DNA of 64,000 bases from Aquarana catesbeiana (Eukaryota > Chordata > Amphibia > Anura > Ranidae). Under the pieces are notes generated by a model. The model searched no databases, was not told the DNA's origin, and saw only the letters and a program-made list of their open reading frames with translations. The position numbers and the translations under genes are program-made. This document shows positions 21,192-33,514 of the stretch, piece by piece. The first letter of the stretch is position 1, and each line of letters starts with the position of its first letter. The DNA lies in the NCBI RefSeq assembly GCF_042186555.1, contig NC_133327.1, forward strand, positions 331,770,495 to 331,834,494, in the 5' to 3' direction.

Positions 21192-23034
21192 CCACTTGCC
21201 CACTGGGCACTTAAACCCCCTTCCTAACCAGACCAATTTTCAGCTTTCGGTGCTCTCACACTTTGAATGACAATTACTCAGTCATACAACACTGTACCCA
21301 TATGAAATTTTTGTCCTTTTTTTCACACAAATAGAGCTTTTTTTTGGTGGTATTTAATCACCGTTGGGTTTTTTATTTTTTGCGCTATAAAAGAAAAAAG
21401 ACTGAAAATTTGGTAAAAAAATGAATTTTTCTTTGTTTCTGTTATAAAATTTAGCAAATTAGTAATTTTTCTTTGGAAATTTTGGCCAAAATTTATACTG
21501 CTACATATCTTTGGTAAAAATAAGTACAACTTGGTGTATATTATTTGGTCTTTGTGAATGTTAGAAAGTCCAAAAGCTATGGTGCGAATATCTGAAAATT
21601 GATCACACCTGAAGTACTGACGGCCTATCTAATTTCTTGAGACCCTAACATGCCAGAAAAGTACAAATACCCCCCAAATGACCCCTATTTGGAAAGAAGA
21701 CATTCCAAGGTATTTGAAAAGATGCATGATGAGTTTTTTTGAAATTGTCATCTTTTCCCACAATTCTTTGCAAAATCAAGATTTTTTTTTTTTCTTTTTT
21801 TTTTCACAAAATTGTCATATTAGAAGGTTATTTCTCACACACAGCATATGCATACAACAAATTACACCCCAAAACACATTCTACTATTACTCCCGAGTAC
21901 GGCGATACCACATGTGTGAGACTTTTACACAGCGTGGCCACATACAGAGGCCCAACATGCACGGAACACCTCCAGGCGTTCTGGAGCACCCAGACCAATT
22001 CTTGTATTTCTCTCCTACATGTAAAAATAATCATTTATTTGCTAGAAAATTACATAGAACCCCAAAACATTATATATATATATATATATATATTTTTTAG
22101 CAAAGACTCTAGAGAATACAATGGCGGTTGTTGCAACTTTTTATCTCACACGGTATTTGCGCAGCAATTTTTCGAACGCGTTTTTTGGGGAAAAAAAACA
22201 GTTTTGTGCTTTAAAAAAAAACAAAACAGTAAAGTTAGCCCAATGTTTTTGCATAATGTGAAAGATGAAGTTACGCCGAGTAAATAGATACCTAACATGT
22301 CACCCTTCAAAATTGCACACTCTCGTGGAATGGTGCCAAACGTTGCTACTTAAAAATCTCCATAGGTGACACTTTAAAATTTTTTACTGGTTACATGTTT
22401 TGAGTTACAGAGGAGGTCTAGGGCCAAAATTATTGCTCTCGCTCCAACGTTCGCAGTGATACCTCATATGTGTGGTTTGAACACTGTTTTCATATGTGGG
22501 CGGGACTTACATAAGTGTTCGCTTCTGTATGCGAGCACACGGACAGGGGCGCTTTAAAATTTTTTTTTTTTTTTTTTATTGTTTATTTTACTTTATTTAT
22601 TTTAGTTTGACACTTTTTTTCCCCCCAAAAAAATTTTTGATCACTTTTATTTCTATTACAAGGAATGTAAACATCCTTGTAATAGGAATATGGCATGACA
22701 GGTCCTCTTTACAATGAGATATGGGGTCAATAAGACCCCACATCTCACCTCTAGGCTGGGAAGCCTGAAAAAAAAACAAAAAAAAAAAACGATCTTGGCT
22801 TCGATCTAGCGGTGAGTCGGTAGAAGCACCGGAGGGTGGCGGGAAGGGGGGGGCGTCCCCTCTCGCCTCCCATAAGAACGATCAAGCAGTGGAACAGCCG
22901 CTATGATCATTCTTATGGTGTAGGAAATCGCCGGCTGAAAAAGCTGATATCTGAATGATGCCTGTAGCTGCACCCATCATTCAGATATCCCCGCACAAAG
23001 TCAAGGACGTCATATGACTGTGGGCGGGAACTGG
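21192..23034. mobile_element. TTAA-flanked DNA transposon, 1.8 kb, non-coding
   Basis: TTAA at 21188-21191 and 23035-23038. Ends are ccacttgcccactgggca and gtgggcgggaactgg, an imperfect short inverted pair. Inside are the family's T/A-rich module (cacaaatagagctttttttt; tttttgcgctataaaa) and, near the right end, hairpins (ctgataTctgaatgatg-type). No ORF encodes a transposase. Confidence 0.75.
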
Positions 23035-23040
23035 TTAAAA

Positions 23041-23685
23041 ATTGCAGAGTATTGCAGAGTATTGCAGGGTATATTGCAGGGTAGTGCCGGGTATATTGCA
23101 GAGTAGTGCGGGGTATTATGCAGAGTATTGCAGGGTATTATGCAGAGTATTGCAGAGTATTGCAGGCTATTATGCAGAGTATTGCAGAGTATTGCAGGCT
23201 ATTATGCAGAGTATTGCAGAGTATTGCAGGCTATTATGCAGAGTATTGCAGGCTATTATGCAGAGTATTGCAGGGTATTATGCAGAGTATTATGCAGAGT
23301 ATTGCAGGGTATTATGCAGAGTATTATGCAGAGTATTGCAGGGTATTATGCAGGGTATTATGCAGAGTATTGCAGGGTATTATGCAGAGTATTATGCAGA
23401 GTATTGCAGGGTATTATGCAGGGTATTATGCAGAGTATTGCAGGGTATTATGCAGAGTATTGCAGGGTATTATGCAGAGTATTGCAGGGTATTATGCAGA
23501 GTATTGCAGGCTATTATGCAGAGTATTATGCAGAGTATTATGCAGAGTATTATGCAGAGTATTATGCAGAGTATTATGCAGAGTATTATGCAGAGTATTG
23601 CAGGCTATTATGCAGAGTATTGCAGGGTATTATGCAGAGTATTATGCAGGGTATTATGCAGAGTATAATGCAGAGTATTGCAGGG
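23041..23685. repeat. Minisatellite of 10- and 12-base units
   Basis: About 60 units of attgcagggt/attgcagagt (10 bases) and attatgcagagt (12 bases) in changing order. Because unit lengths mix, all three plus frames stay open and encode Cys-Arg-Val-Leu / Met-Gln-Ser-Ile / Tyr-Ala-Glu-Tyr repeats. I regard these as non-genic. Confidence 0.97.
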
Positions 23686-24110
23686 ATGGCTGAGCATGGA
23701 GGGATGGATGGATGTGACAGCAATTGTCACTGAGCACCGCTGTGGGCACTACACATGCAGCCCACAGCGGTGCTGCCATCCGATCCCTCCCCCTCTCCCC
23801 TCACACTGTACCGATCGGTACAGAGAGGGGAGGGATGAACCGGCGTCATGACATGACGCCGGTCTGTTGACATGTGATCGCTCCGTCATTTGACGGAGCG
23901 ATCACATGGTAAACGGCCGCGATTAGCGGCCGTTTACCGTGAACGGTGATGCGCCGGGTCCTATGGACCCGGCGGTCACGGAAGTTCTCGGGTGCGCGCC
24001 CAAGGGGGCGCGCAAGAGCAGTATTCTGGGAGGACGTCCCACGGACGTCCACCCAGAACTAGCCGACCGCGCTGCAGCCGTCTTTCGACTATGGCCCGGT
24101 CGGCAAGTGG
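23686..24110. mobile_element. TTAA-family hairpin module, right end
   Basis: A chain of perfect hairpins: cagcggtgct region around 23735-23775, gtaccgatcggtac at about 23808, gatcgctccgtcatttgacggagcgatc at 23877-23904 (described by position), and aaacggccgcgattagcggccgttt. It ends cggcaagtgg|ttaa at 24111-24114. With the minisatellite it forms the right part of a second TTAA element abutting the first at 23035. Confidence 0.7.
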
Positions 24111-24226
24111 TTAATAAATTAAAATCAATAGCTAAAAAAACATATTACGTTATTAAGTGGAATGGGGAGAAAAGGTAAGGACTCAATTAGAACAAGAGCT
24201 TGCTATATTTTCTCTAATAGCACTTA

Positions 24227-24636
24227 TGCCGCGTACACACGATCAGAATTTCCGTCAGAAAAAACTTGGATGGTTTTTCCAACGGAATTCTGCTCAAGCT
24301 TGCCTTGCATACACACGGTCACACAAAAGTTCTCTGAACTTTCCACCGGAAAGCCGAGAAAGACGAGCCGAGAAAATGAAGTTCAATGCTTCCGAGCATG
24401 CGTCAAATTGTTTCCGAGCATGCATCTTTTTTTGCACGTCCGAATTGCATACAGACATTCGCATTTTCGGATAGGAGCTTTATCCCAACCGAAAAATAGA
24501 GAACGTGCTCTCAATCTTTTGCTGGCTGGAATTCCGCCAGCAAAAAACCGATAGAGCATACACACGGCCGCATTTTCCGACAAAAAGCTCTCATCAGAAT
24601 TTTGCTGGCGGCATTTCCGATCATGTGTACGCGGCA
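24227..24636. mobile_element. Harbinger MITE
   Basis: The ends tgccgcgtacacacgatcag and tccgatcatgtgtacgcggca are inverted and match the termini of the autonomous Harbinger at 38646 in their first ~18 bases. Flanks are tta (24224-24226) and taa (24637-24639), near-matching 3-bp target sites. At 410 bp with no ORF, it could be mobilised only by a transposase made elsewhere. Confidence 0.9.
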
Positions 24637-24724
24637 TAATTCTATTACTGAAAAAGATTGCATACTGGTTTTTCAGCATAAATTCATCTGACAACAAGGA
24701 TCAATCAATCCAACTGTAGCTTAA

Positions 24725-25713
24725 CTGGTTCAATACCGGGCCTTTTCACCCCCTTCCTTCCCAGACCAATTTTTAGTTTTCAGTGCTGTTGCACTTTAAA
24801 CGACAATTGTGCGGTCGTGTACCCAAACAAAATTGACGTCCTTTTTTCCCCACAAATAGAGCTTTCTTTTGGTGGTATTTGATCACCTCTGCGTTTTTTT
24901 ATTTTTTGTGCTATAAACAAAAGAAGAACGACAATTTTGAAAAAAACACAATATTTTTTTACTTTTTGCTATAATAAATATCCCAATTTAAAAAAAAAAA
25001 AAAAAAAAATTTTTTCCTCAGTTTCGGCCGATACGTATTCTTCTACATATTTTTGGTAAAAAAAAATCGCAATAAGCGTATATTGATTGGTTTGTGCAAA
25101 AGTTATAGCGTCTATAAAATACGGGATAGATTTATGGCATTAAAAAAAAAAAAAAAATATTTATTTATTTTACTAATAATAGCGGCGATCGCGATTTTTT
25201 TTCGTGACTGCGACATTATGGCGGACACATCGGACACTTTTGACACATTTTTGGGACCATTCACATTTATACAGCGATCAATGCTATAAAATTGCATTGA
25301 TTACTGTATAAATTTCACAGGCAGTGAAGGGGTTAACCACTAGGGGGACACAAGGGGTTAAATGTGTTTCCTAGGGAATGCTTCTAACTGTAGGGGACGG
25401 GGACGTACAAGGGGAGGAGACCGATCAGTGTTCCGCTGTTCTGGGAACACAGATCGCTCTCCTCTGAGCTGACAGGACGTGGATCTGTGTGTTTACACAC
25501 ACAGATCCACGGTCCGGCCTGGTTAACGGGCAATCGCGGGTGCCCGGCGGACATCGCGGCCGCCAGGCACACGCACCGGGTTCCGAGCAAGGCGGCAGGC
25601 GCGCGCACGCGCCCCCTAGGCGGCCGGTAACCCGAGGCCGTCATATGACATCCACCCAGGATGGGAGATCCCATCTGTGGACGTCATTTGACTATAGGCG
25701 GGTAGGGAAGTGG
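24725..25713 (+). mobile_element. TTAA-flanked DNA transposon, 1.0 kb
   Basis: TTAA at 24721-24724 and 25714-25717. Blocks in order are cacaaatagagctttctttt, ttttgtgctataaaca, ttttgacacatttttggga and aggggttaaccactag. GC-rich hairpins follow (tttacacacacagatcca), with the end gggaagtgg. It is the most complete short copy of the family and shows the order of modules also found at 8336-9321. Non-coding. Confidence 0.8.
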
Positions 25714-25717
25714 TTAA

Positions 25718-26530
25718 AATAGAAATGTGGAATTATTCTTATGCTTATCTATCAAACTGGAAAATGTACTTTTCTGGCAAGTTTTTTTTTTTTCACCAAT
25801 AAACTTTTTCATTTTTGTTTTTTTATTTATATAATACAAACAAGTTCTACAGTACAATGTAATGTTAAAAGCTTTTCCATGGTGCCTTAATACAAGTTAA
25901 TTAGCACACAACAGGTAATATACTAGAGTTTTCCACACAGTATTCTTATAAACATTGCAAAAATAGAACTTGCTATGAGTACGCTTGTTGTTGACCTTGG
26001 CAGCTAATAAAAGGAATGTACATCCGTTTCTGTTTTCTAGTGAATGCTGGAGTAGGAGGACAGAAAATATAGTGGAGTTGATTTTCTAAAGAAAATAGGC
26101 TGTTGACTTTGCAAGGGAATTTTCCATTAACTTAGTAAGTAAGACGAAGCTCTGCTTACTTCCATCATCCAATTATGTGTAAGCAAAAATACATTTCTTT
26201 ATTTTCCTTGTACATGATTGGGTAATCTTTGCAAAGTGAATTTTCCTTACATTCATTCAAAATTCACCTACAAAGTGAACAGCCCATTTGTCTTTAATAA
26301 ATCAACTCCATGATGTTGTCTCTGAGATGCAAAGTTTGCAAAATTAGAAAATTACATCAAAGGGAATAGTTTAAAGCAGAAATGAGTTATAATATGCACA
26401 ATAAATATCACCACCCTCTCTTGTTCATTTCTAAGAACACTTTAAATGTAAAATGAGGAGAAGTGCCATACGATACATAATTGGCATTACTCTTGTTTCA
26501 GTCAATCAATGAAAACTAAGGCCATATTCT
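25718..26530. other. no gene; contains one MITE
   Basis: AT-rich DNA without a plausible ORF apart from the foldback at 26074-26309. Confidence 0.6.
26074..26309. repeat. MITE with ~30-bp inverted ends
   Basis: ggagttgattttctaaagaa and ttgtctttaataaatcaactcc are inverted. The core (cttacttccatcatccaatt, cctacaaagtgaac) resembles 40150-40400 and 61870-62104. Non-coding. Confidence 0.75.
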
Positions 26531-29214
26531 TTTTTTTTTAACAGGAAAGTTTTTATTTATCTCCAACGGGAGATATATTGCCATATATAGTTACATACAG
26601 ACATAAAGCGTTATATAATAACGGATATTACAGCATATTTCAAGGCGTAGAAGTAAAACAGTGCATTACAAACATTAACTTATGTGGTTGGATGTGGAGG
26701 ATTAATACCAGTGTAAATCCCCTGGGGGGGGGGGCTGGGGAGGGTGTATCTTGAGAGTAGGGGGAGGCCCCATACACAGGGTATTGTGGTAGTTAGGCAT
26801 GGGGCTAGTGTCCCGGGGAGAAGGGGAACCTGTATGACATCAGCTCCATGCACAGTTCCTGGCCCAATGGGGTTTCTTCCCAGAGTGGGGTGGCTTTTAG
26901 CTTTTGACCCAAGCGCCCCATATTTTCTCAATTTTTTTGGGACATTTACGACTCGTGTATGTAAGTTTATAGAGAGGGAGGGTGGAATCAATCAAAGCTC
27001 TCCATTGCGCAACCAAGGGAGGTCCCAGCTGTTTCCATTTACTTAGGATTTTTCTGGCATAGAGCGAGGCATAACACATGAACAATCTTTTGTGTGTGTT
27101 AGTCATAACAGTGTCACAGATACCCAAAAGGAAGATGAGAGGGTCAACTCTTATGTTTAGTCCTCCTACAGAGTTAATGTTGTGAACCACATCTCTCCAG
27201 AACTGCTGGATAAGGGGGCAGGTCCACACTACATGCAAGAATGTACCCAGTTGTGCATTTTGGGCATCTATCAGATTGAGCTGGGTATATTCTTGATAGC
27301 CTTTGGGGGGTGTAGTATGCCTCCATGTATGGAGGAACTTTAGGTGGATGTATCTATCCCTAGCTGAGATCATCAGAGGTATATAATTGTTGAATCCCCT
27401 CCTCCTAGTCATCATTCGCAAGGGTGGGTAGCTCCTCTTTGCATGTATGGAAGAGTTTAGTCCCTCTGCCATTGTCCTCACAGGATATTCGAAGATAGAG
27501 TGAGGAGAGGATGCGGTCAGCATTACTGGAAATCAGAAAACGCTCCACCACATGTGACTGTAGTTGTATTTCAGCAGGAAATTTGGCTTGTATCGCATGC
27601 CGCAATTGCAGGTATCGCAAAAACATCTTTGGCGGGATTTGGAAGGTGTGTTTCAGGTCATGTTAGGAGAGAAGTCTACCCTCTAGCATAATCTGTTGTA
27701 ATGTCATATCCAACCCAGACTACTGGGTCTGATAGACTGGAGGTGGTGTAACCTAGGATTGCCCCAGGGTGGAGTGTATGGGGAGAGTGTGTTAGTCGTG
27801 TTGAGTTTATCAGACATTTGTTCCCATACCCGGGTTGTCATGCCCATTGGAGCTGTCATTGTTGGGTCTGTTTTGGACCCCTAAGCACCAGGCCTCTAAG
27901 TTAACAGACGGGTTAGTATGTGATTGGGTGAACCACCATCGTACTGTTACCGCCACCGCTGCCCAGTAATATTGTTTGAAGCATGGAAGCGCTAGTCCAC
28001 CATGGGAGAGGGGCAGTTGCAAGGTAGTTTTAGCCACCCTTGGGGCCAAGCCAGTCCAAATAAAGGTGTTCACTACCTGGTCTAGTTTTTGAAAAAAGGA
28101 AGTGGGAATAGGGACCGGGGTGTTTCTAAATACATATAGAAATTTGGGAAGAAACGTCATTTCGAGGAGGTTAATCCGCCCCACTGGTTTCATTGGCAGG
28201 GATTTTCAATTCAGGCATCTACACGTGAGTTGTTGGAGAATTGGGTACATGTTGTGTTCAGATATGAAGAAATATCTTTCTATATTTCAATACCTAAGTA
28301 TCTAAATTTAGTAACAGTCATCAGGGGTATGTGAGCCGGTGGGGGGGGAGTGAGTGGGATAGTGGGAAAAGTATTGATTTGGCCCAGTTAATGTGGATCC
28401 CCGAGAAGGAACCATACAGGTTGATTACCTGCAGGGCCACCTCAAGGGAAGCCGAGGCGTCCGGGAGATAGAGGAGGGCATCATCTGCGTATAAGGAGAG
28501 CTTCTCTGCCAGTGGCCCCACCGATATCCCCCCTGTTGCATCAGAAGATCTGAATAGGAGATCCAGTGGTTCGATGGCCATGCCAAATAGTCCTGGGGAT
28601 AGCGGGCAGCCCTGCCTAGTACCTTTATGTAGATAGAAGGGGGTGAAAGGATACCATTCGTTCTGACTCTAGCTGAGGGGTTTTTGTACATTAGTTGTAT
28701 CCAGGAAATAAACTTAGGACCAAAGTTAAACCTGCCAGAGAAAGTCCCACTCAACCGAGTCGAAAGCCTTCTTGGCATCCAGAGAGGCCACGACACCCTG
28801 GTACCCTGTAGCAGTTGCATGGGATATGTTTGTGTATAGACGACGCAGATTGATGTCTGTACCCTTGCGTGGCATGAAGCCTGTTTGGTTGCCATGAGCC
28901 AGGGAGAGGATAACCAAGTTGAGTCGGTTCACTAGAATCTTGGTCATTATTTTGGCATCTACGTTGAGAAGCAAAATTGGGTGGTAGGAAGCACAGAGCT
29001 CGGGGTCTTTATTAGGCTTAGGGATCACCACTTTCACCGCCTCTGACATAGATGGTGGGAGGCATACCTCCTCCAGCATAGTCAAGAGTAATTCATGAAA
29101 CTGGACGATGATTAGTTGACTGTTAGCCTTATAAAAGTCCACCGGTAATCTGCCAGGGCCCGGGGTTAGCAGGTTGGAGTGAAGCAACTGCTGTCTGTAC
29201 ATCTTTGATAGTTA
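26531..29214 (-). mobile_element. L1/Tx1-like LINE, 5'-truncated, antisense
   Basis: Minus-strand LINE with a terminal A-run (T-run at 26531-26540 on the plus strand), a ~350-base 3' UTR and RT coding sequence up to the truncation near 29214. Protein similarity is to ORF2 of the L1/Tx1 group. The C-rich run near 26727 lies in the 3' UTR. No TSD was found by eye. Confidence 0.85.
26897..29202 (-). pseudogene. L1/Tx1-like ORF2 RT remnant
   Basis: Reading from 29202 downward: PGPGRLPVDFYKANSQ (RT block 0/1), SYHPILLLNVDAKIMTKILV and NQTGFMPRKGTD (block 2), VVASLDAKKAFDSVEWDFLW (block 3), and the catalytic YADD within SLYADDALLYLPDA at about 28480. Then come the thumb/connection GRINLLEMTFLPKFLYVFRN (about 28180) and the C-terminal block with HVVWTCPLIQQFW (about 27225). 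Several frame changes (near 28740, 28400, 27810 and 27600) break it. A working copy would reverse-transcribe at a nicked target; this one is dead. Confidence 0.9.
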
Positions 29215-29742
29215 TTGGGTCTTATTAAGATTCAAATGATAAAAAAATTTAATTTAATCTGAAATAAAATTAATTGTACTCTTATATTTGTGTTTAGATG
29301 TTATTATCTATTTGGATTGTAAATGTCTAAATGTTGTCACACCCATTTTGTCATATCCAAATTTGGTTAGTAAAGAAATTTGAGATGCTTGTTCTAATTA
29401 TGAGGCTCCAATTACATGATATCATGTTTTTACTTTTTCAAATCTTTTTTATACTTTTTTTGGAGAAATTAAGTACATCAAATTACAATTATATTTATTT
29501 TTTTCCAAAAAAGTAAAACAGTAATAATGCTGCATGTATATTAAGTACAACAATTATATATAGAAATAAGAAAAAGTATAGCATGACAAGAGTGCATAGG
29601 GTGGAGAGGCTAAGGGTCTTATGTTACCATCCTCATCATAATAGCAACAAGAAATCATAAAGGCATCCTTTCTGTTGTTATAAAAGTTCTGTAAACACAT
29701 CCGTAATAACTTGAATAGTACCAAATGCTCTAGGATTGGTGG
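29215..29742. other. no feature recognised
   Basis: AT-rich spacer between the LINE truncation point and the Penelope-like element. Confidence 0.6.
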
Positions 29743-30654
29743 TATCATTTATATTAATACAAAAAAATACACGCAAAAGAAAAAACTAGCAGGTGCGCTG
29801 ATCAACAGTTTATTATAGCCCTCCACCTGGTTATTGGTGATAATTAAACAAGTCAAAGGGTGCTGCTGCTCTCTATCTGGACAAAACACAAAAGAAGAAA
29901 GCGCAAAAAAGAGTTAAAAACACTGCAATGGTCAAACTCACATTGTGTGAAGATAGATACAGCATAAGGATTCCACTGTGGCCGCACTTCTAAAACCACC
30001 TCAAGATCCTGACAGGGGAAGGGGGAGCTGTGGACGTTCAACCTAGCTGCCCAGATCCTGGCAGCACATCCGAGGCTATCCACCACCATGCTCAACATCC
30101 AAATCCTAATGCACAAGTGCCCAATCCAGCCGGAGCTGCTCTCCGAGGACAAACAATCCCACACGAGCAGGTTACAAGGGGAAGAGAGTGAGGACATTAC
30201 ACAGTTGCCATGACAGCACATTTCAGAGGCATGGCCTCCTTCCTCATGTCACACCACCAACTCGCTGGTAACGTGCCAATTTATAGGGGAAGAAAGATGC
30301 ATTTACGATGACACCTCCCCTGTCTCGAATCTTAAAGGGACACAGGGGTAGGGATGGCAAAAAATACTTATAGACATTGGTTACAACGATTGGACTATAG
30401 CAAATTATTGGATAAAACATCATAATAAATTCCTTCACAGGTGGTAAAAAAAACAACTAACCAATTTATAAAAAATGAATCTGCTTCCAGAAAACACTAA
30501 TATGTTAAAAAACTCATAATTTGAATATGCTTAATTATGCTAATTAAGGGATCGACCATGAGACAGAGAGCATACTACTCCCATTAAAAGGTCGATAAAT
30601 TTGATCACTAAACTGACCTCTGTAATCACACATTTTCACTAATACTTCATTTTA

Positions 30655-30870
30655 ACAAAACTGGGCTATATATAAATATAAAAATTAATATATATAGATA
30701 TATCTATATAGATATATATATAGATATATCTATATATATATCTATATATATAGATATATATATATCTATACCTAGATATATATCTATAGATATATATATA
30801 GATATATATATCTATAGATATATATCTATAGATATATACATATATTATTTTAGTGCAATATTATATATAA
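30655..30870. repeat. (TATAGA)n self-complementary microsatellite
   Basis: About 200 bases of tatata/tagata/tctata units, largely self-complementary and so able to fold or cruciform; inside the Penelope-like element. Confidence 0.95.
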
Positions 30871-31002
30871 ATATGTACACATATTCTCTTTCCTCTCCCA
30901 TAAATTGCACATATGTATTTCACATGGAGATATGTAAAACATTTTAAGTATAACAGGAGAGGTGCTGTCATGAGATTAGGATGGTAAGATAATTTCTAAA
31001 AC

Positions 31003-31430
31003 CCACTTCAAGGAATTGGCGGGCAATTCCTATCTGCATAAGGAGAGCTGCTACCACCCTAGGTGGAAGGATAATATTCCACACAGTCGGCTCTGCAGGC
31101 TTTGTAGGAATTGCACAAATCCTGCAGACTATCTGACTCAAGCAGAAGTATAAACTAAAAAGTTTCTTAAGAAAGGATACCCCAAGGACCATATACAGAA
31201 ACTGGTCAAACGTTACCACTATGGGCTAAATGGAAATAAACAGGGGACACGAGTGGACAGGCAGACGGACACATTGTTCATCACCAAATTTAATGATCAA
31301 CACTGGGCCATAAAAAGGGCTATTCAAAAACATTGGACATTTCTTAAAAAAGACTTTGCTCTTTATAGGCTACTTCCCGATAAGCCGCAGTCTTTAGAAA
31401 GGCCAACGGTGTTAAGAGCATAATTGCTCC
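31003..31430 (+). pseudogene. Penelope-like RT C-terminal region
   Basis: The frame gives RLCRLCRNCTNPADY, KFLKKGYPKDHIQKLVKRYH, FITKFNDQHWAIKRAIQKHW, then FLKKDFALYRLLPDKPQSLE and RPTVLRA, with in-frame stops. It matches the layout of the RT thumb and linker of Penelope-like elements and parallels 8075-8335 (FNRQ..IEKIIKKHW). The catalytic palm is not present. Confidence 0.75.
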
Positions 31431-32298
31431 AAGTTGTATCCAAAGCAAGCAACATAGGGCCTTTCCCTGTTGGGCTCTTGAGGTTGTTTTAGGAGTGCAG
31501 CCACAGTGGAATCCTTTTGCTGTATCTATCTTCACACAATGTGAATTTGACCATTGTAGTGTTTTTAACTTTACCATATAAAAGCCGAGTTACACTAGGG
31601 CAGTGTGGTTTATCATTTATATTAATGCGTGTATTTAATGGATATTACATATAGTTACATAATTGGTAACGCTGAATAAAGACCCCAGTCCATCCAGTTC
31701 AACCTATGTGAATGTGTGTATGTGCTCATGTAAAAAATATTATCCCATATCCCTGTATATTGTGCTCGCTAAGATGCCCATCTAAGAGTTTTTTTAAACT
31801 ATCGATACTTCCTACTAACACCACCGATTGTGGAAGTAAGTTTCACATCCCTACCGCCCTGACAGTTAAAAACCCATTCATTTTAAGGTTAAACTGCTTC
31901 TCCTCCAACTTCATTGAGTGGCCTGTGTCTTCTTTTGCTCCCTGAGACTGAATAGTGTATTCCCTATGCTAGAATCACCATTGAGGTATTTGTATATCGC
32001 TATTAGGGATGAGCTTCGAGTTCGAGTCGAACCCAAATTTAAATTTGAACATCGCCTGTTCGACCGTTCGTCGAATTGCGAACGTTATGGGCCGTTTGCA
32101 CCAAATTCGAGTGGCGCGTCACAGCCCATAATTCACTGCGGCATTGCAGTGCATAGCTGGCTGATGATTGGCCAAGCATGCACTATGACCCGCATGCTTG
32201 GCCAATCAAGGCGTCGTCTGTACAGAGAGCCGTAATTGGCCAAAGCCAGGGTGGTTTTGGCTAATTATGGCTCAGAGGCTTTAGTACACACCCCACAC

Positions 32299-32306
32299 TA
32301 TATAAG
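32299..32306 (+). promoter_or_regulatory. TATA box of the hAT gene
   Basis: cacactatataaggcct lies about 300 bases inside the 5' end and about 130 bases before the first tandem-repeat unit, in the right place to drive the transposase gene. Inferred from sequence only. Confidence 0.5.
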
Positions 32307-32429
32307 GCCTCCTGCGTGGCGGCCTAGTGTAGTGCTTTGCGGCAGAGAGAGATAGACAGATATATATATATATACACACACTGTCTTCAGTTAAGCTAGA
32401 CCCGTTCCTGATATTCTCTTCCTACTGAC

Positions 32430-33455
32430 AGGCAGGCAGGTGTTTTTACAGTATTTACAGTATTTACAGTTAGTGTACTGTGTCCTTTGCACAGTGTGCA
32501 CTTAAGCTACCTGAAGAAAATTGCTGGTGTTCTTCTGATCCTATTAGTACCACAGGCCAGCAGCTACAGTATTTACCGTTAGTGTACTGTGTCCTCTGCA
32601 CAGTGTGCACCTAAAGCTACCTGAAGAAAATTGCTGGTGTTCTTCTGATCCTATTAGTACCACAGGCAGGCAGCTACAGTATTTACAGTTATTGTACTGT
32701 GTCCTCTGCACAGTTTGCACCTAAAGCTACCTGAAGACAATTGCTGGTGTTCTTCTGATCCTATTAATACCACAGACAGGCAGCTACAGTATTTACAGTT
32801 AGTGTACTGTGTCCCCTGCACTGTGTGCACCTAAAGCTACCTGAAGAAAATTGGTGGTGTTCTTCTGATCCTATTAGTACCACAGGCAGGCAGCTACAGT
32901 ATTTACAGTTAGTGGACTGTGTCCTCTGCACAGTGTGCACCTAAAGCTACCTGAAGAAAATTGGTGGTGTTCTTCTGATCCTATTAGTACCACAGGCAGG
33001 CAGCTACAGTATTTACAGTTAGTGGACTGTGTCCTCTGCACAGTGTGCACCTAAAGCTACCTGAAGAAAATTGCTGGTGTTCTTCTGATCCTATTAGTAC
33101 CACAGGCAGGCAGCTACAGTATTTACAGTTATTGTACTGTGTCCTCTGCACAGTTTGCACCTAAAGCTACCTGAAGACAATTGCTGGTGTTCTTCTGATC
33201 CTATTAATACCACAGACAGGCAGCTACAGTATTTACAGTTAGTGTACTGTGTCCTCTGCACAGTGTGCACCTAAAACTACCTGAAGACAGTTGCTGTCAT
33301 TCTGATCCTATTAATACCACAGGCAGGCAGCTGCAGTATGTACAGTTAGTGTACTGTGTCCACTGCACAGTATGTACCCAAAGCTACCTGAAGACAGTTG
33401 CTGGTGTTCTCATACTAATAATACTACAGGCAGGCAGTTGATGCTGCAGTATCAG
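32430..33455. repeat. 110-bp tandem array in the hAT 5' region
   Basis: About eight units beginning cagctacagtatttacagtt repeat at 32561, 32671, 32781, 32891, 33001, 33111 and 33221 (exactly 110 bases apart), plus partial units at both ends. The unit holds gtgtactgtgtcctctgcac and ttcttctgatcctattagta. The array ends just before the transposase ORF. Confidence 0.97.
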
Positions 33456-33514
33456 TATATATATATATATACATCCCAGCTTTGTGCAGCTACATCTCAC
33501 TGCAGGCCATTAAT

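Larger units (their letters stand above)
29759..31610 (+). mobile_element. Penelope-like element with inverted terminal repeats
   Basis: The 16-base word tatcatttatattaat flanks it exactly (29743-29758 and 31611-31626), a TSD. Arm 29905-30010 (aacactgcaatggtcaaact; cacattgtgtgaagatagat) is the reverse complement of 31465-31575. Coding sequence of the Penelope type lies at 31003-31430 and runs toward the right arm. Inverted terminal repeats and variable-length TSDs of 10-16 bases fit Penelope-like elements. The endonuclease and RT palm are absent. Confidence 0.8.

Noticed and set aside
23042..23733. Three overlapping ~200-aa ORFs
   Set aside because: They are translations of a 10/12-base minisatellite in all three frames and have no independent support.
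26680..27046. Plus-strand ORFs of ~100 aa
   Set aside because: They lie over the 3' UTR and C-terminus of the antisense L1/Tx1-like LINE; no domain of their own.
32430..33455. Regular direct repeats resembling a CRISPR array
   Set aside because: 110-bp repeats are directly adjoining without spacers, and sit inside a eukaryotic hAT element.
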